NCBI RefSeq assembly: GCF_019024285.1
Contig: NZ_WMKZ01000019.1
Location: 1-64,000 of the forward strand
Direction of reading: 5' to 3'
Origin: Alkalihalobacterium elongatum
Lineage (GTDB): Bacteria > Bacillota > Bacilli > Bacillales > Bacillaceae_F
DNA length: 64,000 nucleotides
A program made the translations under genes and the position numbers. Positions 45,934-53,753 of the stretch are shown one piece after another. Positions within the stretch are counted from its first letter, which is position 1. Each line of letters begins with the position of its first letter. The notes beneath the pieces were generated by a model, which was not told where the DNA came from, made no database searches, and worked only from the letters and a program-made list of their open reading frames with translations.

Positions 45934-46098
45934 TTATTTTTTCATGTTGCTATCAATCTCTGATAATAGTTTACTAGCATCTCTTGCTGTTAGCCTTTCA
46001 ATTGAGTGAGCAATTCGATTACCAATTATCATAAAGCCTAAGAAAAGGGAAAAAAACACAATAACGAAAACAACAACAAAACCTTCAAATAACCCCAT
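45934..46098 (-). CDS. 54-aa single-TM protein
   Basis: A short protein with one strongly hydrophobic N-terminal helix (about residues 6-26, rich in Val and Phe) followed by a charged helical tail (NRIAHSIERLTARDASKLL). A near-perfect AAGGAGGGG lies 5-6 nt before the ATG and a terminator follows, so it looks like a genuine monocistronic small gene. No family is recognised. Confidence 0.7.
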   Translation of the reverse strand: MGLFEGFVVVFVIVFFSLFLGFMIIGNRIAHSIERLTARDASKLLSEIDSNMKK

Positions 46099-46237
46099 AT
46101 GTCCCCTCCTTGTAATATGCTTTATGAAACTATATGAGGTTAGCAGGCGTTATATGTGCGGTAATTCTCATTCATACCACAATAAATTGAAGATCTTTTG
46201 AACTTTTTCAATCACATCCTTTAAAAAGATCAAAAAA

Positions 46238-46265
46238 AACACGAAGACCTCGCCATCTTCATGTT
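46238..46265 (-). terminator. Terminator of the 156-aa unknown gene
   Basis: Minus strand: AACATGAAGA / TCTTCGTGTT stem (one wobble pair) with an 8-nt loop, followed by TTTTTTT. Confidence 0.8.
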
Positions 46266-46284
46266 CTTTTTCTTAGTACGCTTG

Positions 46285-46755
46285 TCAGTTGTTTTCTAGC
46301 TCACTTACACGCCGCTTTCCTTTTTCCGAAACAGCCTGTTTTCTTACCATCGTCTTAATATTAGTAACATGACGAAAACGTAGTGCAGACCAATCTTCGT
46401 CGACTGCAACTTGACGTACAGGTTCATAGTCTTTATCTGCTAATAACTCTGCTACTGATTCGCGACTACAATTAGATCCTTTGTATGTTTTAGAAGATTT
46501 CTTCGGATAACATAACCAGAGTAATCCGTCTTCCGAAATTACCTCTACTGCTTTACCACCTAACTCTCGTAAAAGTTCATTTGAAGTGCCAAAAACTTGA
46601 ACAAAAGTGTAGTTTTCTTCTTTCACCTCTGTATGAACTTCTGCTTCAAATGAAGCAATGACTTCCTCATATTCTTTCGGAGCATTTAGAATTAAGACAG
46701 GTTTGCTCTGGTCTTTTAACTGTAATTTTTTAATAACAAGGTTGATTTCTTTCAT
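46285..46755 (-). CDS. Uncharacterised 156-aa cytoplasmic protein
   Basis: A soluble protein starting MKEINLVIKKL, with PVLILNAPKEYEEVIASFEA, VQVFGTSNELLRELGGKAVE and a basic middle (YPKKSSKTYKGSNCSRESVA) then ALRFRHVTNIKTM near the end. The style resembles DUF3052-like or YdeI/bacteriocin-protection-related proteins, but I cannot name the family. The start is ATG 46755 after AAAGGG. Flanked by terminators, so monocistronic. Confidence 0.7.
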   Translation of the reverse strand: MKEINLVIKKLQLKDQSKPVLILNAPKEYEEVIASFEAEVHTEVKEENYTFVQVFGTSNELLRELGGKAVEVISEDGLLWLCYPKKSSKTYKGSNCSRESVAELLADKDYEPVRQVAVDEDWSALRFRHVTNIKTMVRKQAVSEKGKRRVSELENN

Positions 46756-46846
46756 TATGGTCGCCCTTTCGATAATCATAAATTTTCCAATTTTATTATA
46801 GGTGAATGGTTTGTAAGTATCAAAAGGAGTAATTCCACTGAAACTA

Positions 46847-46907
46847 AAGCTGACTCGATAGTGATGACCCCTTCTATTCTAGAAGAGTGGATTATACGAG
46901 GCAGCTT
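46847..46907 (-). terminator. Terminator of the NOS gene (GCTGACTCG stem)
   Basis: Arms AAGCTGACTCG / CGAGGCAGCTT with an inner TTCTA / TAGAA pairing, 10 bp beyond the nos stop; on the minus strand TTTAGTTTC follows. Confidence 0.65.
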
Positions 46908-46916
46908 CTTCTTCAT

Positions 46917-48023
46917 TTATTCATAACGTTTATCTTGGTAGAAGTAATTAGGAGTCAACACTTCATTTTCATATGGTTTGTGAAAAATATGAGTTGTAGC
47001 TGGTGAAACAGGTGGTATTAGCCATGTCCAATCTCCTGTTATCGATCGTGAACAACGTTTTTCTTTTTCCTCAAAATGTTGAAATTGAGATGCTGCGGTA
47101 TGATGATCGACGATACTAACGCCGTTCTTTTTAAATGAATGCAAAACTGCAACATTTAACTCAATTAAAGCTTTATCTTTCCATAATGTCGAAGCACGAC
47201 TCGTATCTAACCCCATAATTGAAGCAATTTTAGGAAGCATGTTGTAACGATCTTCATCAGCTAAATTCCTTGCTCCAATTTCCGTACCCATATACCAGCC
47301 ATTAAAAGGAGCCGCTGTATAGTGGATACCTCCAATTTCAAGCTTCATTTCTGATACAATCGGGACAGCATACCACTTTAATTGCAAGTCAGCAAACCCT
47401 TTAATCTCTGGATGAATAAGTGGAACTTCTAAAACGATATCCTTAGGAATATCAAACCATTGTGGATCTCCCTTTTTCAATTGAATAACGTAAGGTAATA
47501 CATCAAAATGTGTCCCCTCATCCTTCCATCCTAACTCTTCACAAAACTTAGTAAATGAAATAGAAGCTGGATCACCAATGATCCCATACTCTGTATCATA
47601 TCCTGCATAGCGTATTAGTTGATAGTTCCATATTCTTACTTGTTCTTCACCATTAATAACAGGTTTAAACACTGTTATTGTCGGGAGGATTTTCCCACCA
47701 TTAGTCCCGTATGTAATATGCTTATTTAAGGCACTAATGACTTGTTCACCAGTATCTGCATTTCTTGCATCTAAGACATGAAGACTATCCCAGAATAATC
47801 GACCAATACAACGATTGCTATTCCGCCATGCCATCCGTGCTCCATGCTCAAGTTCTTCATATGTATGATCGTAATGTCCCGTTTTTTCAATTTCTTCTCT
47901 AACCTCTGTTAACCTTGCCTTAATTTGTTCCTCATTTTTACCTAGTTCTCTATAACAGATATATATGAAATTTTCCGCTTCTGTCAATAAATCTTGCTTT
48001 GTTTGCAAAACTGTCCACCCCAT
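46917..48023 (-). CDS. nos: Bacterial nitric oxide synthase, oxygenase subunit
   Basis: A 368-aa heme protein that makes NO from L-arginine in the cytoplasm. The proximal heme ligand is Cys72 in [20 protein letters not shown], the Glu-containing [13 protein letters not shown] and FNGWYM match bNOS. It has no reductase domain, as in all Bacillus NOS, and depends on cellular flavodoxins or reductases. Start MGWTVLQ (48023) is chosen by family length; the AAAGGG upstream is 12 nt away, rather far, so the start is uncertain. A PerR/Fur-like box overlaps the probable -10. Confidence 0.93.
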   Translation of the reverse strand: MGWTVLQTKQDLLTEAENFIYICYRELGKNEEQIKARLTEVREEIEKTGHYDHTYEELEHGARMAWRNSNRCIGRLFWDSLHVLDARNADTGEQVISALNKHITYGTNGGKILPTITVFKPVINGEEQVRIWNYQLIRYAGYDTEYGIIGDPASISFTKFCEELGWKDEGTHFDVLPYVIQLKKGDPQWFDIPKDIVLEVPLIHPEIKGFADLQLKWYAVPIVSEMKLEIGGIHYTAAPFNGWYMGTEIGARNLADEDRYNMLPKIASIMGLDTSRASTLWKDKALIELNVAVLHSFKKNGVSIVDHHTAASQFQHFEEKEKRCSRSITGDWTWLIPPVSPATTHIFHKPYENEVLTPNYFYQDKRYE

Positions 48024-48061
48024 TGTTATAAATAACCCTTTTTTTAGTATGACCGTATTAA

Positions 48062-48076
48062 TTATCATTATTATAG
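48062..48076 (-). promoter_or_regulatory. PerR/Fur-like box in the nos promoter region
   Basis: Minus strand CTATAATAATGATAA matches the Per box TTATAATNATTATAA at 12 of the 14 defined positions, about 40 bp before the nos start, and includes a TATAAT that could be the -10. An AT-rich sequence of this kind can match by chance. Confidence 0.35.
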
Positions 48077-48182
48077 CCGACATTTTTATCTACAACTGTT
48101 GGTACAAGACTATTTCACTAAAACGACACAGGATGAAATGTTTAATGCCATGTCTAAATCTAACGTGACTCGGCAAAGATAA

Positions 48183-48953
48183 TTGCTAAGTGTAAAGGGG
48201 GGAGTTCCATTTAAACTTAGAGTTTTATCGTTTAATATACGTCATGGTCTCGGTACGGATCGCCGTGTCGACTTACATAGAATTGCCAAAATCATTAAAC
48301 AAAGTGATGCTGATATCATTGGTCTTAATGAGGTTGACAAAACATTCTCAAAGCGAAGTCAGTTTCTTGACCAGACGAGTTGGCTTGCCGAAAAATTGCA
48401 AATGGAGTATGTTTTTGCACCAGCTCTTTCCATTCAATCCCGTAAGGTCGAACGCCGTGAATACGGAAATGCTTTATTTTCAAGGTTTCCTATTAAAAAT
48501 TCTACTAGCCACATTGTACGTCTCCAACCTTTTCTATGTGAGCCACGGTCTATAATCGATGCTACTATTCAAATTAACCAAACTTTAGTGAAAACGTTAA
48601 TTACCCATGTTAGTCTGCATCCTTTATTAAGAAAAAAACAAATAAAAAAAATATTAGAGCATTCTACAGACGAACTCCCAACTCTGTTAATGGGAGATTT
48701 AAATTGTAGACCCCATTCTAGAGATTACCGTAAAATAGCTAAATATTATCACAATACATGCGAAAAACGTATAATAAAAGAACTTTGTACCTTTCCATCA
48801 CGGAAACCAAAGTTTCAACTAGACTATATCTTTGTAAATGATAAGTTGGATGTCATTTATTCCGATGTTATTACGACCTATAAAGAAGCATCTGATCATT
48901 TACCGATAACCTCGTTAGTTAAAATTAAAAATGAAACATCGATCACTTTGTAA
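48183..48953 (+). CDS. Endonuclease/exonuclease/phosphatase family protein
   Basis: About 246 aa of the Mg-dependent EEP fold: SFNIRHG, GLNEVDKTF, LMGDLNCRP and DYIFVN...SDHLPI are the metal-binding and catalytic motifs in the correct order, so it should be an active phosphodiesterase/nuclease of unknown substrate. The start is a problem: the strong GGGGGGAG (48197-48204) is followed at the expected place by TTT AAA CTT AGA, where relatives have a start codon before KLRV. The frame extends back to TTG 48183, but that has no ribosome-binding site. The stop at 48953 overlaps a hairpin. Confidence 0.85.
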   Translation: MLSVKGGVPFKLRVLSFNIRHGLGTDRRVDLHRIAKIIKQSDADIIGLNEVDKTFSKRSQFLDQTSWLAEKLQMEYVFAPALSIQSRKVERREYGNALFSRFPIKNSTSHIVRLQPFLCEPRSIIDATIQINQTLVKTLITHVSLHPLLRKKQIKKILEHSTDELPTLLMGDLNCRPHSRDYRKIAKYYHNTCEKRIIKELCTFPSRKPKFQLDYIFVNDKLDVIYSDVITTYKEASDHLPITSLVKIKNETSITL

Positions 48954-48954
48954 G

Positions 48955-48992
48955 CTTCCCCATCTTCAGGTCTGTCGAAGAGGGGAAGTTTT
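48955..48992 (+). terminator. Terminator of the endonuclease-family gene
   Basis: Stem CTTCCCC-TCTTC / GAAGA-GGGGAAG with a 9-nt loop followed by TTTTC. Confidence 0.85.
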
Positions 48993-49183
48993 CTACATGG
49001 TCGCACCGTTATGGTTTCTTGTTGATGTGCCTTATTATAGCTCTCAAAATCAGCATGCACATAAGATTAACCTCATAACCAATCCTTACTTTTCCTTTTT
49101 CACAATATTGTTGTTTTTATTAGCAGCAACATACTGATATAATCACTGTATAAAGCTTGTTTACTACAAGAGGGAGGTTCAAC

Positions 49184-49498
49184 ATGTTAGATACACCGCT
49201 TAAATGGTTTCGAAACATTGGTATTCTAGAAGGCTGGTCATTTTTATTGCTTCTAGGTGTAGCTATGCCTTTAAAATACATTGCAGATCTGCCCCAGTTT
49301 GTTACTGTGATTGGTGCAGCCCACGGGGCATTATTTATGCTTTACTTAGCAATCGCTTTATATGTTACCGTAAAATACAAATGGCCTTTAACACGATTTA
49401 TTGGTGCTACTCTTGCAGCTGTAACTCCATTTGGTCCTTTTATTTACGATGCTCGGATTTTAAAGTCCTACAAAACAGAGGTTAAGGAAAGCATCTAA
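49184..49498 (+). CDS. DUF3817 family membrane protein (YdzA-like)
   Basis: A 104-aa integral membrane protein with three hydrophobic helices; FRNIGILEGWSFLLLL, GAAHGALFMLYLAIAL and the end PFGPFIYDARIL are typical of DUF3817. ATG 49184 follows GGGAGG; the frame opens 27 nt earlier. The function is unknown. Confidence 0.85.
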   Translation: MLDTPLKWFRNIGILEGWSFLLLLGVAMPLKYIADLPQFVTVIGAAHGALFMLYLAIALYVTVKYKWPLTRFIGATLAAVTPFGPFIYDARILKSYKTEVKESI

Positions 49499-49520
49499 TT
49501 TATTTCTTTATCGAACAATT

Positions 49521-49556
49521 AACCGCTAATTCCATTTTGAGGAGCAGCGGTTTTTT
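49521..49556 (+). terminator. Terminator of the DUF3817 gene
   Basis: Stem AACCGCT / AGCGGTT with a loop of 18 nt followed by TTTTT. Confidence 0.75.
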
Positions 49557-49566
49557 CGTGTGGGTT

Positions 49567-49609
49567 TTAGAACAGCACTCTTCCTCTTTTTTCCTTATCG
49601 CTGTTCTAA
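49567..49609. repeat. Perfect 10-bp inverted repeat
   Basis: TTAGAACAGC (49567-49576) and GCTGTTCTAA (49600-49609) enclose 23 pyrimidine-rich nt. No T-run follows on either strand in a useful place, so its role is unclear. The region between here and rluF holds nothing else. Confidence 0.4.
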
Positions 49610-49694
49610 GTGAGGATTTGGAACATGCATTTCATGTAATCAGCTACGCTCTCTTACTTCTAAGTAACACAGATTTGGGACAAAGTAATAGTCC

Positions 49695-50387
49695 CTATAA
49701 CGCTGCTAGCAATTTGTTAAGTTCCTCCTCCTCTATTTCTTTCCATTCGCCTTCCTGTAGTGATCCGAGTAGTATGTTCATGATGCGAATTCTTTGAAGA
49801 CGTTCTACTTTATATCCAAATACTTTACTCATCCTCCTAATTTGCCGATTGAGCCCTTGTGTAAGAATAATGCGAAACGTATTATCGTTGATACGAGATG
49901 TATGACATGGTTTTGTTTTTGTCCCGAGAATTTCCACCCCAGCTGCCATGCCATGAAGAAATTCATCTGTAATTGGCTTATCGACCGTTACAATATATTC
50001 TTTTTCATGATTTTTTTCAGAATGCATTATCTTATTAACGATATCACCATCATCTGTAAGTAGGATTAATCCTTCTGAAGCTTTATCTAGTCTGCCTATC
50101 GGAAATATTCGCTTCGGATAGTTGATGAATTGAATTATATTTCCTTCTACTAATGGTTGTGCTGTACATGTAATACCGACTGGCTTATTAAAAACTATGT
50201 AGGTTTTTTTATCACTTTCTTTGATCTTGATTTGTTTCCCATTAACACGGACAACATCTGTTAGCTCTACTGTATCTCCATGTTCACAAATTTTTCCGTT
50301 AATAGTAATGCTTCCAGCGTCAATTAAACGATTAACCTCTCGTCTAGAACATTCACCTGTTAAGCTAATAAATTTATTAATTCTCAT
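49695..50387 (-). CDS. rluF: 23S rRNA pseudouridine synthase RluF-like (RsuA family)
   Basis: A 230-aa enzyme with an N-terminal S4 RNA-binding domain (RINKFISLTGECSRREVNRL) and a RsuA/RluF catalytic domain with the Asp in PIGRLDKASEGLILL and the LTQGLNRQIRRM motif. It probably modifies helix 80-type uridines in 23S rRNA or tRNA by analogy to RluF. AAAGGAAC precedes the ATG. Confidence 0.88.
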   Translation of the reverse strand: MRINKFISLTGECSRREVNRLIDAGSITINGKICEHGDTVELTDVVRVNGKQIKIKESDKKTYIVFNKPVGITCTAQPLVEGNIIQFINYPKRIFPIGRLDKASEGLILLTDDGDIVNKIMHSEKNHEKEYIVTVDKPITDEFLHGMAAGVEILGTKTKPCHTSRINDNTFRIILTQGLNRQIRRMSKVFGYKVERLQRIRIMNILLGSLQEGEWKEIEEEELNKLLAAL

Positions 50388-50456
50388 CTTTTGTTCCTTT
50401 CCTAGGTGAGGGAACCTTATTTCTATTCTACTAAATCATATATTAATATACGCAAA

Positions 50457-50488
50457 AAGCTACGGTTTCATCTGAATACCGTAGCCTT
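50457..50488 (-). terminator. Terminator of the alanine symporter gene
   Basis: Stem GGCTACGGT / ACCGTAGC (minus strand) with an 11-nt loop followed by TTTTTG. Confidence 0.88.
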
Positions 50489-50556
50489 CTTTTCATTTTT
50501 ATTCATTTAAATTTTAAGCTCTGTTAATGTTGATAAGAATGAAAGGCCTGTGAAGC

Positions 50557-52014
50557 TTAGCTCGACATTTTGTCTTTATCTTTGTTATATTCATTTTCCC
50601 AGTAATCTGCGTTTTTAATATTTAACTTCACAGGGTCAAACACTGGATCGATCCCTTGTTTTTTCTGCTCTTCGTAATCTTTAAGTACTCTTAGTGCAGG
50701 TTTTGCCAAGATCAGAATAGCAATAAGATTTAACCAAACCATCAAGCCTAATCCGACGTCCCCTAAAGCCCAAGCAAGATCTGCTTCGCGAACAGCACCG
50801 AAGTATACAGCACCGAGTAAAACTATTTTTAAAATAAACATTCCAAATTTATTTCCTTTACCACGAATTAAGTAAGCGATATTCGTTTCTGCCATATAGT
50901 AATAGGCCATAATTGTAGTAAATGCGAAGAAAAATAACGCAATTGCAACAAAAGCTGCACCAAAGCCAGGAATTACAGATTCAATGGCAGCTTGAGTATA
51001 ACCTGCTCCTGCAGGAACTTCACTAATATAACTTACAATTGTATTTCCAGCTCCATCAACAACATTATACATTCCTGTAAATAAAATCATGAATGCCGTC
51101 GCAGAACATACTAGTAACGTATCAATATATACCGAGAATGATTGCACTAACCCTTGTTTCGCTGGGTGAGAAACTTCAGCTGCTGCTGCCGCATGTGGAC
51201 CAGTTCCTTGACCAGCCTCATTTGAATAAATCCCACGTTTTACTCCCCAAGCAATAGCTAAACCAATAATTCCACCAAATGCAGCATCAGCACCAAATGC
51301 ACTGCTAACAATTAATGAAATAACAGCTGGGAGTTGTGTAATATTTGCACCGATAATAACGAAAGCAAGTAAAATATACGCAACAGCCATAAAAGGAACA
51401 ACTAGCTGTGCAACGTTTGCAATCCTTTTAACCCCACCAAAGATAATAACAGCGATAATAGCAACAAGTATTGTTGCAGTCAGCCAAGGCTGAATCGAAA
51501 ACGCATTTTCAACTGCAATCGCAATTGAATTTGATTGAATACCAGGCATTAGTAAACTCATCGCAAGAAGTGTAGCGACCGCAAAAATAACAGCGTACCA
51601 CTTCCAACCGATACCTTTTTCAATGTAGTAAGCAGGTCCACCACGATAAAGACCGTCTTGCTTTTCTTTATAAACTTGAGCTAATGTCGATTCAATAAAT
51701 GCACTTGATGCTCCGATAAAAGCAATCGTCCACATCCAAAACACGGCACCAGGTCCCCCGAAGGCAATCGCAGTTGCAGTCCCAGCAATATTACCAGTAC
51801 CAACCCTTCCTGAAAGCGCTATCGACATCGCTTGGAACGATGATACACCAGCGGATGAACTTTTACCTTTAAACATCAAAGTAACCATATCTTTAATGTG
51901 CCTTACCTGTAAAAAGCGAGTAAGAATTGAAAATAACAAACCTACTCCTAAACAAAAGTAAATCATCGGATTACTCCACAAAACACCATTAAGCCAGTTA
52001 ACTAAAGTTTCCAA
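50557..52014 (-). CDS. alsT: Sodium:alanine/glycine symporter (AGCS family, AlsT-like)
   Basis: A 485-aa transporter with about 10 TM segments. SGRVGTGNIAGTATAIAFGG and SNEAGQGTGPHAAAAAEVSH are the AGCS signature. It takes up alanine or glycine with Na+, consistent with a haloalkaliphile. The start is TTG 52014, 6 nt after GAGGAGGG; the frame opens 24 nt upstream. An inverted repeat TTTACTA / TAGTAAA lies upstream at 52122-52143. The ald gene for alanine use is 6 kb away. Confidence 0.9.
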   Translation of the reverse strand: METLVNWLNGVLWSNPMIYFCLGVGLLFSILTRFLQVRHIKDMVTLMFKGKSSSAGVSSFQAMSIALSGRVGTGNIAGTATAIAFGGPGAVFWMWTIAFIGASSAFIESTLAQVYKEKQDGLYRGGPAYYIEKGIGWKWYAVIFAVATLLAMSLLMPGIQSNSIAIAVENAFSIQPWLTATILVAIIAVIIFGGVKRIANVAQLVVPFMAVAYILLAFVIIGANITQLPAVISLIVSSAFGADAAFGGIIGLAIAWGVKRGIYSNEAGQGTGPHAAAAAEVSHPAKQGLVQSFSVYIDTLLVCSATAFMILFTGMYNVVDGAGNTIVSYISEVPAGAGYTQAAIESVIPGFGAAFVAIALFFFAFTTIMAYYYMAETNIAYLIRGKGNKFGMFILKIVLLGAVYFGAVREADLAWALGDVGLGLMVWLNLIAILILAKPALRVLKDYEEQKKQGIDPVFDPVKLNIKNADYWENEYNKDKDKMSS

Positions 52015-52157
52015 ATAAATCCCTCCTCTTTTTCTCAATTGAATTTTTAGAACTTTTTTTATATTCGAATTATAATTTAAAAATATCTTTATGGCAATAT
52101 ACTAAAACGTTAATTTATTAATTTACTAAAGTAATATAGTAAAAAAATTTGATTAAA

Positions 52158-52187
52158 AAAGCCACCTCAAACAATTGAAATGGCTTT
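52158..52187 (-). terminator. Terminator of the GDSL hydrolase gene
   Basis: Minus strand stem AAAGCCA / TGGCTTT with an inner TCAA / TTGA pairing, followed by TTTTTTAATC. Confidence 0.8.
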
Positions 52188-52211
52188 GGTAATAATGGGA
52201 AATTACTCGCT

Positions 52212-53564
52212 TTAAAGAGATTGAGTTTTCCTTCTAAACCTTTGTACGGTTAATAATATCATCCCTAACAGTAATAATAATATTCCGCTTCCCATGTAGT
52301 TATACATTGGTGTTGCAGTATTTGGTAATTTATTTTTCTTAATAGGTGTTACAATTGTTTCACTTTTCTTTTTCTCTTTATTTATGGCTTTCTTTTGATT
52401 TTGTGCAGGCTTTTTTACTATTGCTTCTTCTTCAGTTTCTTCCTCCTCTACTGGCAATTCAGTTGGTGGTTCTTCTAAAACTGGTTCGTCCACTGGTGGT
52501 TCCTCGACCACTGGAGGCTCTTCTATAGGCGGCTCTTCTACCGGTGGTTCTTCATCGATTGGTGGTTCCTGTATATTCGTTATATTAATTAAGTTTACAG
52601 ATTCATAGCCAAAGATATTCTTTACATAAACAGTATACGTCCCATTTTCAGTTACTTGAAACTCACCATCAGTAATGATATTCCCTTCTTCTTGAAAGTC
52701 TGCAACTGCTTTCTCACCTTGCAGCCATTTCATATCTGTAGCTTGTCCGCTAGCTGAAACAGCAATAGTAATAGGATCACTCGTTTGTTCCGATGTTGAA
52801 GCTGTTAACTCTATTGAAGAAGGAACTAATAGTGGGACTAACAATTGGTTCGCTAAGTTAGCAAGGACTTGATGACCTGCTGGATTCGGATGAACATCAT
52901 AAGGAAGTAAGTAGTTTAGTTGTTGGTTAGTATAAGGACTATAAGCATCCGCTATGAAAGAATGGCTACGTGAACCTATTAACTTTATGACGTTATTCGT
53001 ATTAAAGATCATTTCTTCAGCTAATGCATAAAACCCTGGTCCAATAGGGTTTTCTAATGGAATTGGATTATACAACGTATAAAGAATAATCGGTGCTTGA
53101 GTCTGTTGCCTTATAGTCGAAATAATGGTTTGCAAATTTGAATTTAATGCTCCTATAGCTAAAGCAACATTCATAGTAAGTGTCTCGGGATCAAATGATG
53201 TGGGGTCAGTTACTAGCCCAGCAAAATTCGAGGCCTGCAGTAAATCATTGCTACCAATATTGAGCGTTATTACATTTGCATTTTGTACTGCCTGAATAAA
53301 AGATGGTTGCGTTTGTAATGCTTCTAGAAGATCGGCTGATGTCGCACCTGGAACTCCTAAATTTGTTACATTCAATTGGTCTTCACCTATTAAATAAGGA
53401 AAAGCCTCACTACCTGGGTTTCCTAAACCATAACCATATGTAATCGAATCACCTAAAGCAACTAAAGATGGTCTAGTAGGTTCATTTGCCAGGGCAAATG
53501 AAGAAAACAATGTACTTGCTAGTAACAAGGTAATAAGTAACAAAACTAAACGCTTGAGCTTCAA
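52212..53564 (-). CDS. Cell-wall-anchored SGNH/GDSL hydrolase
   Basis: A 450-aa exported esterase/lipase-like protein. It has a signal peptide ending near ALA-NEP, block I GDSITYG with Ser40, the block II Gly in NLGVPGATS, block III GSND, and the block V Asp223-x-His225 pair (DVHPNPAGH): a complete SGNH catalytic set. An Ig-like domain follows, then a Glu/Pro-rich spacer of EEPP repeats, then the sorting signal LPNTA, a TM helix and a basic tail. The spacer should cross the wall. The start is TTG 53564, 8 nt after GGAGG. The substrate (acyl ester, polysaccharide acetyl group) is unknown. Confidence 0.9.
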   Translation of the reverse strand: MKLKRLVLLLITLLLASTLFSSFALANEPTRPSLVALGDSITYGYGLGNPGSEAFPYLIGEDQLNVTNLGVPGATSADLLEALQTQPSFIQAVQNANVITLNIGSNDLLQASNFAGLVTDPTSFDPETLTMNVALAIGALNSNLQTIISTIRQQTQAPIILYTLYNPIPLENPIGPGFYALAEEMIFNTNNVIKLIGSRSHSFIADAYSPYTNQQLNYLLPYDVHPNPAGHQVLANLANQLLVPLLVPSSIELTASTSEQTSDPITIAVSASGQATDMKWLQGEKAVADFQEEGNIITDGEFQVTENGTYTVYVKNIFGYESVNLINITNIQEPPIDEEPPVEEPPIEEPPVVEEPPVDEPVLEEPPTELPVEEEETEEEAIVKKPAQNQKKAINKEKKKSETIVTPIKKNKLPNTATPMYNYMGSGILLLLLGMILLTVQRFRRKTQSL

Positions 53565-53710
53565 AAAAATTCCTCCTATATTCAATTTTTCATACTAATC
53601 TTTCACATTATAATTCTATTTTACTGAATATTCTATAAATTATTTTGTTGAAATATAACATGTTTTGTAAAACATTCGTGACTTTCCTATCACTCATCCT
53701 ACTCAACATT

Positions 53711-53753
53711 AAAAATGGTGCCAGGCACCTTTAAGGTGCCTGGCACCATTTTT
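53711..53753 (-). repeat. GGTGCCAGGCACC palindrome, copy 1; aprX terminator
   Basis: A perfect 43-bp palindrome (21-bp arms around a central T) beginning AAAAATGGTGCCAGGCACC. It overlaps the aprX stop codon by a base and, on the minus strand, ends in TTTTTAATG, so it is a strong terminator. The same core recurs at 58817 and 62017. Confidence 0.9.

Noticed and set aside
48931-49137. 68-codon frame after the endonuclease-family gene
   Set aside because: It overlaps the terminator hairpin of the upstream gene and has no start signal.
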